Shown: positions 20,185 to 29,536, numbered from the stretch's first letter. The stretch is DNA of 64,000 bases from Paracidovorax wautersii (GCA_009912175.1 WNDQ01000006.1:41851-105850), one strand, 5' to 3'. The notes: generated from the sequence alone by a model not told the origin. Numbers and translations are program-made.

Positions 20185-21935
20185 AGCGGGTGCTCCTCGC
20201 CCACGGGCTCGACCACCTCCGGCGCGGACACCTGCGGCTTGACCGCCATGTCGGGCGGCACGCCCATCATGCGCAGCGTCTGCTGCACGACCTGGCTGAA
20301 AACCGGCCCGGCGACCGTGCCGCCGTAGTACGAGCGGCCACCCGGCTCGTCGATCATGACGGCCACGATGATGCGCGGGCGCTCGATCGGCGCCATGCCG
20401 GCGAACCACGACCGGTACTTGCCCGCCGCGTAGCCCTTGCCGGCCTGCTTGCGCGCCGTGCCCGACTTGCCCCCCACGGAGTAGCCGAGCGTCTGCGCAT
20501 AGTTGCCCGCCGTGCCGCCGGGGCCCGCGGCCAGCCAGAGCATGTGGCGGACTTCGGCGGCATTCGCGCTGGAGAACACACGCGTGCCGACGGCTTCCCC
20601 CGAGGTCTTGAGGATGGTGGCCGGAATGACGCTGCCGTCGTGCGAGAACACCGTGTAGGCACGCGCGATCTGCAGCAGCGAGGCCGACAGACCATAGCCA
20701 TAGGACATGGTCGCCTGCTCGATCGGCTTCCAGGTCTTCCAGGGCCGCACGCGGCCCGAGACCGCGCCCGGAAACTCGATCTGCGGCTTCTGCCCCAGGC
20801 CCAGCGCCGCGTAGACGTTCCACATCTCCTGCGCGCTCAGCCGCTGGGAGATCTTGGTGGCCCCGATGTTGCTCGACTTCTGAATCACGCCCTCGACCGT
20901 CAGCACGCCGTAGTTGTGCGTGTCGGTGATGGTCGAGCCCGTGACGGTAAAACGCCCCGGCGTGGTGTCGATGAGGGTCTGCGGCGTCACGCGCTTGAGT
21001 TCGAGCGCCGTGCCGATGGTCACCGGCTTCATGGTCGAGCCGGGCTCGAAGGTGTCGGTCACCGCGCGGTTGCGCAGTTGCTCGCCCGTCAGGTTCTGGC
21101 GGTTGTTGGGGTCGTAGCTGGGGTAGTTGGCCAAGGCCAGCAACTCGCCCGTCACGGCGTCGAGCACCACCACGCTGCCGGCCTTGGCCTTGTTCTCGGC
21201 AATGGCGTCGCGCAGCTTCTGGTAGGCAAAGAACTGCACCTTGCTGTCGATCGAGAGCTGGATGTCCTTGCCGTCGACCGGCGGCACCTGGTCGCCCACG
21301 TCGTCGACCACGCGGCCCATGCGGTCCTTGATCACACGGCGCGAGCCGGCGCGCCCGCCCAGCTCCTTGTTGAAGCTCAGCTCGATGCCTTCCTGGCCCC
21401 GGTCCTCGACGTTGGTGAAGCCCACCACGTGCGCGGCCGCTTCGCCTTCGGGGTACTGGCGTTTGTATTCCTCGCGCTGGTAGATGCCCTTGATCTTGAG
21501 CTCGGCGATCTGGCGCGCCACCGGCACGTCGACCTGGCGCTTGAGCCACACAAAGGTCTTGTCCTCGTCGGCCAGCCGTTTGTTGAGCTCGGCCAGCGGC
21601 ATGCCCAGCAGCTTGGCCAGCCGCGCGAGCTTGGCCGGGTCGCGCTCGACGTCCTCGGGAATGGCCCAGATGCTCTGCGCCGGAATGCTCGACGCCAGGA
21701 TCAGGCCGTTGCGGTCGAGGATGCGGCCACGATTGGCCGGCAGCTCCAGCGTGCGCGCAAAACGCACCTCGCCCTGGCGCTGGTAGAAGTCGCGGTCGAT
21801 CACCTGCACCCACGCCGCGCGCGCGCCCAGCCCGACGAAACACAGCGCCAGGCAGGCCACGATGAACTTGCTGCGCCAGATCGGGGTCTTGCTGGCCAGC
21901 AGCGGGCTGGACGAATAGCGGACGCTGCGCCTCAT
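20181..21935 (-). CDS. ftsI: Septal peptidoglycan transpeptidase FtsI (PBP3)
   Basis: FtsI crosslinks septal peptidoglycan as partner of FtsW. The 584 residues hold one membrane anchor (about 24-44), the class B dimerisation region (ANRGRILDRNG), and the three penicillin-binding motifs: STMK with active serine near 297, SSN near 351, and KSGT near 485. ATG 21935 overlaps the ftsL stop by 4 bp. Confidence 0.98.
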   Translation of the reverse strand: MRRSVRYSSSPLLASKTPIWRSKFIVACLALCFVGLGARAAWVQVIDRDFYQRQGEVRFARTLELPANRGRILDRNGLILASSIPAQSIWAIPEDVERDPAKLARLAKLLGMPLAELNKRLADEDKTFVWLKRQVDVPVARQIAELKIKGIYQREEYKRQYPEGEAAAHVVGFTNVEDRGQEGIELSFNKELGGRAGSRRVIKDRMGRVVDDVGDQVPPVDGKDIQLSIDSKVQFFAYQKLRDAIAENKAKAGSVVVLDAVTGELLALANYPSYDPNNRQNLTGEQLRNRAVTDTFEPGSTMKPVTIGTALELKRVTPQTLIDTTPGRFTVTGSTITDTHNYGVLTVEGVIQKSSNIGATKISQRLSAQEMWNVYAALGLGQKPQIEFPGAVSGRVRPWKTWKPIEQATMSYGYGLSASLLQIARAYTVFSHDGSVIPATILKTSGEAVGTRVFSSANAAEVRHMLWLAAGPGGTAGNYAQTLGYSVGGKSGTARKQAGKGYAAGKYRSWFAGMAPIERPRIIVAVMIDEPGGRSYYGGTVAGPVFSQVVQQTLRMMGVPPDMAVKPQVSAPEVVEPVGEEHPL

Positions 21936-22252
21936 CGCCGCGCTCCCGTGTTGGCGCCGGCCTTGGGCTCGGGCGGCACGTACTGCGGCACCTGCACACC
22001 GACGTAGTCCGTGATGGCCGGCGACGGCGTGAGCATCATGAGCTTTTCCTTGGCCAGCTGCTCCACCCGCAGGTGAGTGGCCTGGGCGCGCTTTTCGACC
22101 TGGAGCCGGTTGAACTCCACTTCGAGCTTGCGCGCCTCGCTGCTGGCGCGGTCGTACTGCACGAACAGGTTGCGCGATTCATGCTGCGCATGCACCACGG
22201 CCAGACTGCTGAGCACCACGGCCAGCAGCAGGATGACGTTCAGCCGCGTCAT
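21932..22252 (-). CDS. ftsL: Cell division protein FtsL
   Basis: FtsL is a small bitopic divisome protein that, with FtsB and FtsQ, activates FtsWI. It has 106 residues with one N-terminal membrane span ([17 protein letters not shown]), then a heptad-like coiled-coil region (residues 30-75: [20 protein letters not shown]) and a Pro-rich tail. Position between rsmH and ftsI and the ATGA overlaps at both ends support the call. Confidence 0.95.
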   Translation of the reverse strand: MTRLNVILLLAVVLSSLAVVHAQHESRNLFVQYDRASSEARKLEVEFNRLQVEKRAQATHLRVEQLAKEKLMMLTPSPAITDYVGVQVPQYVPPEPKAGANTGARR

Positions 22253-23214
22253 GGCCGACCCTCCACGCCGGCCACGTCGGCCCAGGGCTGTGCCGTGCGG
22301 AAGGCCACACGCATGATGGCGCTGCGCGAACGTGCGTTGGCCTCGACCTCCTGCACGCTGGGCTTGATGCGCGCGCCGGCCACCAGGGCCAGCGGCTTGG
22401 GCGCGGCAAAGGGCGCGCGGCGGTCGTAGACCTCGCGCGAGTGCTGCGTGATGAAGTTCTTGACGATGCGGTCTTCGAGCGAATGGAAGCTGATGACCAC
22501 CAGCCGCCCGCCCGGCTTGAGCACCTTGAGCGCAGCCGCTAGCGCCTGCTGCAGCTCTTCAAGTTCGGCATTGATGAAAATCCGAAGAGCCTGAAAGGTG
22601 CGCGTGGCAGGGTTTTGGCCCGGCTCCCGGGTCCGGACCGAACCAGCCACGAGCTGGGCCAGCTCGGCAGTGGTCGCGAGCGGGCCGTGCGCCTGTCGGC
22701 GAGCAACAATCGCCTTTGCAATTGGAAGAGCAAACCGTTCTTCGCCATAGTCACGTATCACCTCCGCTATTTGTTGGACCTCTGCGTAAGCCAGCCAGTC
22801 CGCGACGCTTTCGCCGCGGGTGGTATCCATGCGCATGTCGAGTGGGCCGTCGAACCGGAAACTGAAACCGCGCGCCGGATCGTCGATCTGCGGCGAACTC
22901 ACACCCAGATCCATCAGCACACCGTCCACGCTGGCCTCGGGCAGCGCGCCCAGGTTGGCGAATCCCTCGTGGCGCACGTCCACACGCGCGTCGGCCAGCG
23001 CGTGCGCGACCGCGATGGCCTGGGGATCCTTGTCGAACACCGTCACGCGGTCGGCCGCCGCCAGTTGCGACAGCAGCAGGCGTGTGTGCCCGCCGCGGCC
23101 GAAAGTGGCATCGACAAAACGCCGCGGCGCGGCGTCGGGCTTGGCGTCCTCGTGCAGGTTGAGCAGCGCCGACACCGCCTCCTGCAGCAAGACGGTGGTG
23201 TGGGTAAGAACCAT
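22249..23214 (-). CDS. rsmH: 16S rRNA m4C1402 methyltransferase RsmH
   Basis: RsmH (old name MraW) methylates N4 of C1402 in 16S rRNA using SAM. The 321-residue product starts [10 protein letters not shown] and has the [15 protein letters not shown] loop and the [10 protein letters not shown] motif. [16 protein letters not shown] and the late [12 protein letters not shown] motif follow. ATG 23214 lies 13 bp after the mraZ stop. Confidence 0.97.
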   Translation of the reverse strand: MVLTHTTVLLQEAVSALLNLHEDAKPDAAPRRFVDATFGRGGHTRLLLSQLAAADRVTVFDKDPQAIAVAHALADARVDVRHEGFANLGALPEASVDGVLMDLGVSSPQIDDPARGFSFRFDGPLDMRMDTTRGESVADWLAYAEVQQIAEVIRDYGEERFALPIAKAIVARRQAHGPLATTAELAQLVAGSVRTREPGQNPATRTFQALRIFINAELEELQQALAAALKVLKPGGRLVVISFHSLEDRIVKNFITQHSREVYDRRAPFAAPKPLALVAGARIKPSVQEVEANARSRSAIMRVAFRTAQPWADVAGVEGRP

Positions 23215-23227
23215 GTCCGCCTCGCGC

Positions 23228-23656
23228 CTAGAAAGAGAAGTCCTTGAAGACGTCGGGCATGTCGGCCTGCATGGCCTTGGCCTCTTCCTCCGCGTAGCGA
23301 GCGGTATCCCACAGCTCGAAGTAGTAGCCCATGCCCAGCAGCATGGCCGACTTGGTGATGCCGGCGGCCGCCCGCAGCTCGGGCGAGACCAGGATGCGCC
23401 CGGTGCCGTCCATTTCGACGTCGCAGGCGTTGCCCAGGAAGATGCGCTTCCACCAATGGGCCTGGGCGGGCAGCGCGTTGATGCGCTCGCGGAACTGGTC
23501 CCAGGCGGGACGGGCAAAGATCATGAGGCAGCCGTGGGGGTGTTTGGTGACCGTGAGCTGACCGGCGGCAGTGGCGCTCAGGACGTCACGATGCCGGGTC
23601 GGCACAGAAAGCCGTCCTTTCGCATCGAGCGTCAATGAAGAAGCACCCTGAAACAT
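23228..23656 (-). CDS. mraZ: Transcriptional regulator MraZ
   Basis: MraZ is the AbrB-fold DNA-binding first gene of the dcw cluster and represses its own promoter in E. coli. The 142 residues show two SpoVT/AbrB-like repeats. The first (about 1-50, [19 protein letters not shown]) carries the DxKGR motif. The second (about 75-120) carries the weaker [10 protein letters not shown] form. Phased TGG repeats of the kind MraZ binds lie directly upstream (23701-23735). Confidence 0.97.
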   Translation of the reverse strand: MFQGASSLTLDAKGRLSVPTRHRDVLSATAAGQLTVTKHPHGCLMIFARPAWDQFRERINALPAQAHWWKRIFLGNACDVEMDGTGRILVSPELRAAAGITKSAMLLGMGYYFELWDTARYAEEEAKAMQADMPDVFKDFSF

Positions 23657-23700
23657 GTCGCACCGCTGGTCTGGGTTTGTTCACGGAAAACGTCGATCAG

Positions 23701-23735
23701 ACACTTTCCACCACTAAATTCCACTTTTCCCCACT
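23701..23735 (-). promoter_or_regulatory. Putative MraZ operator (10-bp phased TGG repeats)
   Basis: On the minus strand, three TGG triplets start 10 bp apart (at plus positions 23733, 23723 and 23713), followed by a TGT at the next 10-bp step. Known MraZ boxes are TGGGN repeats on a 10-bp period just upstream of mraZ. A weak promoter (TTGAGT at 23760-23755 and TAGAGT at 23738-23733, 16-bp spacer) would overlap the first repeat, the position expected for autorepression. Confidence 0.65.
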
Positions 23736-24020
23736 CTATCAGGAAAACCGTGAAACTCAACCTTGCCCGCCAGTTTTTTTCAATGAAATCAAAGACTTAG
23801 GCCGATAGTCCTACAAAAAATAACAGTGATTTTCTTTATATAAATGAAGGACTTAGCAAAATAATTGAATGTTCAGCTTGAAAAAATGCACCAATCTGTG
23901 CCGAATCGCACCGCGCGCCCGCATCTGTCGCCCCCTGTAGGAATCGTCCTATAAGTCACCCGATACCCAAGGCGGCGCGGGACTGGACACCCCTTCGGCG
24001 TCAGCCCTGCCGCCCGCCCC

Positions 24021-24052
24021 GCCAAAGGAAAAGGGCTCCCCGTGGGGAGCCC
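24021..24052 (-). terminator. Rho-independent terminator of hslVU
   Basis: GGGCTCCCC at 24033-24041 pairs perfectly with GGGGAGCCC at 24044-24052 around a 2-base loop (the hairpin is probably slightly opened). On the minus strand the stem is followed by TTTTCCTTT. It lies 33 bp after the hslU stop. Confidence 0.85.
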
Positions 24053-24084
24053 GTTGCCATCGCGAGCCCGGTGTTGGCGCGACG

Positions 24085-25404
24085 TCAGAGCACGAAACGC
24101 GACAGGTCCTCGTCCTGGCTCACGTCCTCCAGGCGGGCGTCGACATAGGCAGCATCGATCACCACGGACTGGTTTTCGAGCTTGGCGGCGCCAAAGCTGA
24201 CTTCTTCGAGCAACCGCTCCAGCACCGTGGCCAGGCGGCGCGCGCCGATGTTTTCGGTGCTTTCGTTGACGTGGTGGGCAATGGCCGCCAGCCGCGTGAT
24301 GCCGTCGGGGCGGAAGTCCAGCGTGACGTTTTCGGTGGCCAGCAGCGCCTGGTACTGCTTGACCAGCGAGGCGTGAGTCTGCGTCAGGATGGCCTCGAAG
24401 TCCTCGACCGAGAGCGAGCCCAGCTCGACGCGGATCGGGAAACGCCCCTGCAGCTCGGGAATCAGGTCGCTGGGGCGGCTGAGGTGGAAGGCACCGGAGG
24501 CGATGAACAGGATGTGGTCGGTCTTGACCATGCCGTACTTGGTGTTGACGCTGGTGCCTTCGACCAGCGGCAGCAGGTCGCGCTGCACGCCCTGGCGCGA
24601 GACGTCGGTCCCGCTGGTGCCGGCGCGGGTGGCGACCTTGTCGATTTCGTCGATGAAGACGATGCCGTTTTGCTCGGCATTGGCCAGCGCGCGGGTCTTG
24701 ATCTCGTCCTCGTTGACCAGCTTGGCGGCTTCCTCGTCGATCAGCAGGCGGCGCGCCTCGGCGATCTTGAGCTTGCGGCTCTTGCGCTGCGTGGCGGCGG
24801 CGCCGGAGAACAGGCCGCGCAACTGCTCGGTCATTTCCTCCATGCCGGCCGGGCCCATGATTTCGAGCTGGCGCGGCTGCTCGGCCACGTCGATCTCGAT
24901 CTCCTTGTCGTCGAGCTGGCCCTCGCGCAGCTTCTTGCGGAAGGTCTGGCGCGCAGCGCTGTCGGGCGTGACGATGCCGGGCTCGCGCGGCATGGGGATG
25001 AGCACGTCGAGGATGCGTTCCTCGGCCTCGTCCTCGGCGCGGGTGCGGACCTGGCGCGTGGCGGCCTCGCGGGTCTGCTTGACGGCCACTTCCATCAGGT
25101 CGCGGATGATGGCGTCCACATCCTTGCCGACGTAGCCGACCTCGGTGAACTTGGTGGCCTCGACCTTGATGAAAGGCGCATCGGCCAGGCGGGCCAGGCG
25201 GCGCGCGATCTCGGTCTTGCCCACGCCGGTGGGGCCGATCATCAGGATGTTCTTGGGCGTGATCTCGTGGCGCAGCTTCTCGTCGACCTGCTGGCGGCGC
25301 CAGCGGTTGCGCAACGCAATCGCCACCGCGCGTTTGGCGTCGGCCTGCCCGACGATGTGGCGGTCGAGTTCGGAGACGATTTCCTGGGGGGTCATGGACG
25401 ACAT
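24085..25404 (-). CDS. hslU: HslU, ATPase/unfoldase of the HslVU protease
   Basis: HslU is the AAA+ ring that unfolds substrates for HslV. It has 439 residues with the opening [16 protein letters not shown], Walker [10 protein letters not shown] near 55-63, the pore motif GYVGKD, the I domain in the middle, and Walker [10 protein letters not shown]. The C-terminal tail ends LSRFVL, which inserts between HslV subunits. ATG 25404 and ATG 25395 both fit; the former is reported. It lies 44 bp after hslV. Confidence 0.97.
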   Translation of the reverse strand: MSSMTPQEIVSELDRHIVGQADAKRAVAIALRNRWRRQQVDEKLRHEITPKNILMIGPTGVGKTEIARRLARLADAPFIKVEATKFTEVGYVGKDVDAIIRDLMEVAVKQTREAATRQVRTRAEDEAEERILDVLIPMPREPGIVTPDSAARQTFRKKLREGQLDDKEIEIDVAEQPRQLEIMGPAGMEEMTEQLRGLFSGAAATQRKSRKLKIAEARRLLIDEEAAKLVNEDEIKTRALANAEQNGIVFIDEIDKVATRAGTSGTDVSRQGVQRDLLPLVEGTSVNTKYGMVKTDHILFIASGAFHLSRPSDLIPELQGRFPIRVELGSLSVEDFEAILTQTHASLVKQYQALLATENVTLDFRPDGITRLAAIAHHVNESTENIGARRLATVLERLLEEVSFGAAKLENQSVVIDAAYVDARLEDVSQDEDLSRFVL

Positions 25405-25448
25405 GGGGAATCCGTGGAGAAAAGTCGGACGCGGGGCGGATCGGGCCC

Positions 25449-25982
25449 TTACAACGTCTCGACGGTGTGGTTCATGTTGGTGTAGATGCACAGCTCGCCC
25501 GCAATCGCCAACGACTTGCGCACGATGGCCTCGGGCGGCAGCTCGGTGTTGTCGAGCAGCGCCTTGGCCGCCGAATGCGCGTAGGAGCCGCCCGAACCGA
25601 TCGCCACGATGCCGTTTTCCGGCTCCAGCACGTCGCCGTTGCCGGTGATGATGAGCGAGGTGGTCTTGTCGGCCACAGCCAGCATGGCCTCCAGGCGGCG
25701 CAGCACGCGGTCGGTGCGCCAGTCCTTGGTCAGCTCGACAGCGGCCTTGACCAGGTGGCCCTGGTATTTCTCGAGCTTGGCCTCGAAACGCTCGAACAGC
25801 GTGAAGGCATCGGCCGTGGCGCCAGCAAAGCCGGCCAGCACCTGCCCTTTGTAGAGCTTGCGCACCTTGCGCGCCGTGCCCTTGACAACGATGTTGCCCA
25901 GCGTGACTTGTCCATCGCCGCCAATGGCGACCAAATCGCCCCGGCGCACGCTGATGATGGTGGTTCCGTGAAATTGCTCCAT
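25449..25982 (-). CDS. hslV: HslV, peptidase of the HslVU protease
   Basis: HslV is the proteasome-like threonine peptidase. The 177 residues begin MEQFHG followed by TTIISVRRG. In this lineage the short leader is cleaved to expose the catalytic Thr at residue 7. The family SGG loop is seen as [11 protein letters not shown] and the C-terminal strand as [13 protein letters not shown]. It forms an operon with hslU. Confidence 0.97.
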   Translation of the reverse strand: MEQFHGTTIISVRRGDLVAIGGDGQVTLGNIVVKGTARKVRKLYKGQVLAGFAGATADAFTLFERFEAKLEKYQGHLVKAAVELTKDWRTDRVLRRLEAMLAVADKTTSLIITGNGDVLEPENGIVAIGSGGSYAHSAAKALLDNTELPPEAIVRKSLAIAGELCIYTNMNHTVETL

Positions 25983-26042
25983 AGGAGGCCTCAGTTAGGG
26001 GTACGCGCCCCGTTTTACAAGGGCGCGGCAGCCCCCGAAAGC

Positions 26043-26068
26043 AAAAAGCCCACCGCCAGGCGTGGGCT
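26043..26068 (-). terminator. Rho-independent terminator after dksA
   Basis: AGCCCAC at 26047-26053 pairs with GTGGGCT at 26062-26068. The loop contains a further short GCC/GGC pairing. On the minus strand the stem runs into TTTTTGC. It sits between dksA and hslV and would separate the two transcripts. Confidence 0.75.
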
Positions 26069-26156
26069 CTTGAATGATCACAGTGCGTCGCCAGCAACAG
26101 CCGCTTCGCAGAAGCTAAGCCGTGCCGGCACCCAAACACCTGCGGCGGTCCTTTTC

Positions 26157-26249
26157 CCTTTCAAGTGACAGCGTGGACGGGCTTTGCCCGTTCAGTGCTG
26201 TCGCCCCCTGGGGGGAGGCGCCGCAGGCGCTTCGGGGGAGAGCCAGTCA
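26157..26249 (-). repeat. Intergenic hairpin repeat, family 1, copy B
   Basis: This is the compact copy of the element also found after ftsZ. It contains the internal palindromes ACGGGCTTTGCCCGT and CCCCCTGGGGGG and the block CAGGCGCTTCGGGGGA. As with copy A, it ends right at a minus-strand stop codon, here that of dksA. Confidence 0.75.
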
Positions 26250-26744
26250 ATCCCCGAACATCTTCTGCTTGAGCTCGCGGCGCTCCTGCGCTTCCAGCGA
26301 CAGCGTGGCGGTCGGGCGCGCCAGCAGGCGGCCCACGCCGATGGGCTCGCCCGTTTCGTCGCAGAAACCATAGTCGCCAGCGTCGATGCGCCCGATCGAT
26401 TGCTCGATCTTCTTGAGCAGCTTGCGCTCGCGGTCGCGGGTGCGCAGCTCCAGCGCGTGCTCTTCCTCGATGGTGGCGCGGTCGGCCGGATCGGGCACGA
26501 CGACGGTGTCCTCGCGCAGGTGTTCGGTCGTCTGGCCCGCGCTGTCGTGGATTTCCTGCTTGAGCTGCTGCAGCTTGAGGCGGAAGAACGCCAGCTGCTT
26601 TTCGTTCATGTATTCGTCGTCCGGCATGGCAATGACCTCGGCATCGGTCAGTTCCTCGGCGGACTTGCTCTTCCAGTTGTTGGCCAACTTCGGGTCTTTC
26701 TTAACGACCAGGGTGGCAGTGGGGGTGTTGACTTGTGCAGGCAT
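26247..26744 (-). CDS. dksA: RNA polymerase-binding transcription factor DksA (one-cysteine form)
   Basis: DksA enters the RNA polymerase secondary channel and works with ppGpp in the stringent response. The 165 residues show the coiled-coil region (about 60-125, EYMNEKQLAFFRLKLQQLKQE) with an acidic tip and the C-terminal globular part with GDYGFCDETGEPIGVGRL. Canonical DksA has four Zn-binding cysteines. Here only the first remains: the other positions read T, S and A (FCDET and ATLSLEAQ), so no Zn site is expected. An in-frame extension to 26978 exists but is unlike the family; ATG 26744 is preferred. Confidence 0.93.
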   Translation of the reverse strand: MPAQVNTPTATLVVKKDPKLANNWKSKSAEELTDAEVIAMPDDEYMNEKQLAFFRLKLQQLKQEIHDSAGQTTEHLREDTVVVPDPADRATIEEEHALELRTRDRERKLLKKIEQSIGRIDAGDYGFCDETGEPIGVGRLLARPTATLSLEAQERRELKQKMFGD

Positions 26745-27218
26745 GGCTGAGTCGAATCTGACGATGGCGCCCGTCGGCAGCGGGGACGCCGGCAAGCCGG
26801 CGTACGCGTTGTCGGGCGGGGTTGAGGAATTCCGCAGAACAGCGGGGGCGGACACCCCCGTCGCTGCGAAGGGATGCGATCGGATGGCAGGCTCGGTTGC
26901 AGGACCCGGGGCGGCGATTGTAGGAGTTTTTGTGGCGCAGGCCGGCGCAGGCGGCAACGGCCGGGCACAGGCGCACACCAGCCGGCACGGCGCGGGCCGG
27001 GCCGGTCACGGCGGTCTTGCTGCTCCAGGTCGTCACGACGTCTGTCCCTCCATCTGCCAACACATGCGGGGCTAAGAACCCTCCGGGGCGCGCCTGGACG
27101 GCGACAACCCGGAAATTCTTGGCAGGCGTTATACCCTGTTCGCGGGCCCGTGCGGTTTTTTTCTTGTCAGCCAACGGCTAAATCGGCCCCGCCTGCACTT
27201 CGGGCGCGCCCAAACGGC
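26745..27218. other. dksA upstream region, no recognised gene
   Basis: These 474 bp between the CobW gene and dksA hold only frames without recognisable content. The longest candidate, minus-strand from 27174, starts MADKKKTARAREQG and soon turns into Arg/Ala/Pro-rich shadow-like sequence. A TATAAC hexamer on the minus strand (27133-27128) is a possible -10 element for dksA, which would give it a long leader. I see no clear terminator for the CobW gene. Confidence 0.5.
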
Positions 27219-28292
27219 TCAAGCCGTGCACTGCTCCAGCCCCTGCACCAGGATGTCGCGCGGCAGGTCGATGCCGATGAAGACCATCTTGCTCAGGCGC
27301 TCTTCGTCGGCGCCCCACTCGGGGCCGAGGTCGCTGCCCATGAGCTGGTGCACGCCCTGGAAGATCACCTTGCGGTTGGTGCCCTTCATGTCGAGCACGC
27401 CCTTGTAGCGCAGCATGCGCGGGCCGTAGATGTTGACGATGGCGCCCAGGAAGTCTTCGAGCTTGGCCGGATCGAGCGGCTTGCGGGTGCGGAAGACGAA
27501 GCTCTTGACGTCGTCCTCGTGGTGATGGTGGTGGGCATGGCCGTGCGCGTGGCCGTGGTCGTGCTGGTGCGAGGGATGGTCGCAGTGCTCGCCATGCGCG
27601 TGGTCATGGTCGTGATGGTGGTGGTCGTGCTCGTCTTCCTTGAGGAAGTCCGGGTCGATGTCGAGCTTGGCGTTGAGGTTGAAGCCGCGCAGGTCCAGCA
27701 CGTCGGCGATCGGCACCTCGCCGAAATGCACCACCTTCTGCGGTGCGCGCGGGTTCATGTGCTTGAGGCGATGCTGCAGCGCGTCGAGCTCCTCGGCACT
27801 GACCAGATCGGCCTTGCTGATGAAGATCTGGTCGGCAAAGCCCACCTGGCGCTGGGCTTCCACACGCTCGTTGAGCTGCAGCGCGGCGTGCTTGGCGTCG
27901 ACCAGAGTGATGATGGAGTCGAGCAGGAAGCTCTCGGCGATCTCCTCGTCCATGAAGAAGGTCTGCGCGACCGGGCCCGGATCGGCCAGGCCGGTGGTCT
28001 CGATCACCACGCGGTCGAAGTCGAGCAGGCCCTTGCGCTTCTTGGCGGCCAGCAGTTGCAGCGCCTCGCGCAGGTCTTCGCGGATGGTGCAGCAGATGCA
28101 GCCGTTGCTCATCTGCACGATCTGCTCCTTGGACTCCGTGACCAGGATGTCGTTGTCGATGTTCTCTTCGCCGAACTCGTTTTCGATGATGGCGATCTTC
28201 TGGCCGTGCTGCTCCGAGAGCACGCGCTTGAGCAGCGTGGTCTTGCCCGAGCCGAGGAAGCCGGTGAGGATGGTGGCGGGAATGAGGCTCAT
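27219..28292 (-). CDS. CobW/COG0523 family GTP-binding metallochaperone with His-rich loop
   Basis: This G3E-family GTPase has 357 residues. Walker A is GFLGSGKT at 11-18, and the metal-binding CxCC motif is CICC at 65-68. ETTGLADP follows, and the CobW C-terminal domain covers about 265-355. Between the domains (about 222-265) lies a very His-rich loop (HDHHHHDHDHAHGEHCDH), typical of members that hold Zn, Ni or Co. Family members deliver metal to target proteins, often under zinc shortage; the metal here is not known. ATG 28292 is chosen because it puts Walker A at the usual distance. Confidence 0.9.
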   Translation of the reverse strand: MSLIPATILTGFLGSGKTTLLKRVLSEQHGQKIAIIENEFGEENIDNDILVTESKEQIVQMSNGCICCTIREDLREALQLLAAKKRKGLLDFDRVVIETTGLADPGPVAQTFFMDEEIAESFLLDSIITLVDAKHAALQLNERVEAQRQVGFADQIFISKADLVSAEELDALQHRLKHMNPRAPQKVVHFGEVPIADVLDLRGFNLNAKLDIDPDFLKEDEHDHHHHDHDHAHGEHCDHPSHQHDHGHAHGHAHHHHHEDDVKSFVFRTRKPLDPAKLEDFLGAIVNIYGPRMLRYKGVLDMKGTNRKVIFQGVHQLMGSDLGPEWGADEERLSKMVFIGIDLPRDILVQGLEQCTA

Positions 28293-28464
28293 GGTGGTGC
28301 GATGCCTTTGTGCGGAGAACCAGGACAAACGGGAAAGATAAGGGAGTGTATCGGCCTCTTCAAAGCCGGGCGCGCTGCGGCCCGAGTGCCCCTGCTTTTA
28401 TCAAGAACAAATTATCACCAAACGAAATCCCGGTGGACACACCTGATTTCCGACGATTTTCTGC

Positions 28465-29508
28465 TCACTTTTTCGATGAATCACCGCCCCGCGCACGCGG
28501 GTGTGCCGCGTCGTAGGCCTTGGCCAGGTGCTGGAAATCCAGCCGCGTGTAGACCTGCGTGGTGGCGATGCTGGTGTGGCCCAGCAGCTCCTGCACGGCC
28601 CGCAGGTCGCCGCTGGACTGCAGGACATGGCTGGCGAAGCTGTGGCGCAGCATGTGCGGGTGCACGGGCGTGGGCAGCCCGGCCGCCAGCGAGCGCTGCC
28701 GCAGGCGCTGCCAGACGGCCTGGCGCGTCAGGCGCGTGCCCTGCCGCCCCACGAACAGCGCGCGCTCGCTGCCCGCGGCCAGCGGCAGGCCCGACAGGCG
28801 CACCGCCAGCCAGGCCGTCAGGGCATGGACGGCCTGCTTACCCATGGGCACGCTGCGGCGCTTGCCGCCCTTGCCCAGCACATGCACCTCGCCTTCGTCC
28901 AGGTCGATCCAGCCGCGCGCGGTGTCGCTGGGCGCCGCGTCCAGGCTGGTGAGCTCGCTCACGCGCAGGCCGCTGCTGTAGAACAGCTCGACCATAGCGG
29001 CGTCGCGCGCCTCCAGCCAGGCATCGCCGCCGTCCGCGCCCTCGGCGGGTGCATCGGCGTCGTCCGGGTCGGCCGCCACGGCAGCGGCGCCGGCACGAAA
29101 GTCGGCCAGCCGCATGGCTTCGTCGACGCCCAGCGCCTTGGGCAGCGGTTTGGCGCTGCGCGGCGCACGCACACCCGCCACCGGATTGGCCGGCACGCGC
29201 CCGGCGTGGCCCAGCCAGGTGTAGAAGCCGCGCCAGCACGAGAGCACCAGCGCGATGCCCCGCCCCTGGCGGCCGGCGCTGTGCAGGCGGGCCATCCAGC
29301 GGCGCACATGCGCGGCATGGACCTGCAGCAAATCCACCGGCGCCTCGCGCGCGTACTGCGCCAGCGCCAGCAGGTGCTGGCGGTAGAGCGCAATGGTCCG
29401 CTCGGCCAGGCGCTTTTCGAAACGCACGTGATCGAGGTAGGCCGCGATCAGTGCCTCATCGTCGCCACCCACCGGTGGCTGGGCGCCAGAAGAAACGGGA
29501 ACAGTCAT
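28465..29508 (-). CDS. xerC: Tyrosine recombinase XerC
   Basis: XerC, with XerD, resolves chromosome dimers at dif. The 347-residue protein has the N-terminal SAM-like core-binding domain (about 20-105) and the catalytic domain. The catalytic residues visible are Arg in SSGLRVSEL, HxxR in HMLRHSF, His in LLGHTSIATTQ and the nucleophile Tyr in VYTR. An Asp/Ala/Gly-rich insert lies near 162-180. Start ATG 29508 (MTVPVSS). In many proteobacteria xerC directly follows the DUF484 gene and dapF; here both are displaced. Confidence 0.95.
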   Translation of the reverse strand: MTVPVSSGAQPPVGGDDEALIAAYLDHVRFEKRLAERTIALYRQHLLALAQYAREAPVDLLQVHAAHVRRWMARLHSAGRQGRGIALVLSCWRGFYTWLGHAGRVPANPVAGVRAPRSAKPLPKALGVDEAMRLADFRAGAAAVAADPDDADAPAEGADGGDAWLEARDAAMVELFYSSGLRVSELTSLDAAPSDTARGWIDLDEGEVHVLGKGGKRRSVPMGKQAVHALTAWLAVRLSGLPLAAGSERALFVGRQGTRLTRQAVWQRLRQRSLAAGLPTPVHPHMLRHSFASHVLQSSGDLRAVQELLGHTSIATTQVYTRLDFQHLAKAYDAAHPRARGGDSSKK

Positions 29509-29536
29509 GCTCCGATTGTCCGCCAGCGTGGCGGGC

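Larger units (their letters stand above)
23657..24084. other. mraZ-hslU intergenic region with an AT-rich island
   Basis: This is 428 bp with no credible gene. From mraZ outward it holds the putative MraZ operator, then a markedly AT-rich stretch (about 23740-23910) including TTTATATAAAT-like sequence around 23833-23847. Next come a GC-rich part and the hslU terminator. The short strings TAGTCCTA (23805 on) and a similar ATCGTCCTATAAG (near 23943) stand out as possible binding sites. The main dcw promoter is expected here. Confidence 0.55.

Noticed and set aside
23800..23960. Possible small RNA in the AT-rich island upstream of mraZ
   Set aside because: I cannot find a terminator-like hairpin with a T run within the island itself in either direction.
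26701..27174. Minus-strand frame starting MADKKKTARAREQG upstream of dksA
   Set aside because: The start looks protein-like, but the rest is Cys/Arg/Pro-rich shadow sequence overlapping the dksA start. There is no clear ribosome-binding site.
27520..27640. Dense CAC/CAT and GTG/ATG runs suggestive of a microsatellite or repeat array
   Set aside because: This is the coding sequence of the His-rich loop of the CobW protein (His, Asp and Gly codons), not a separate repeat.
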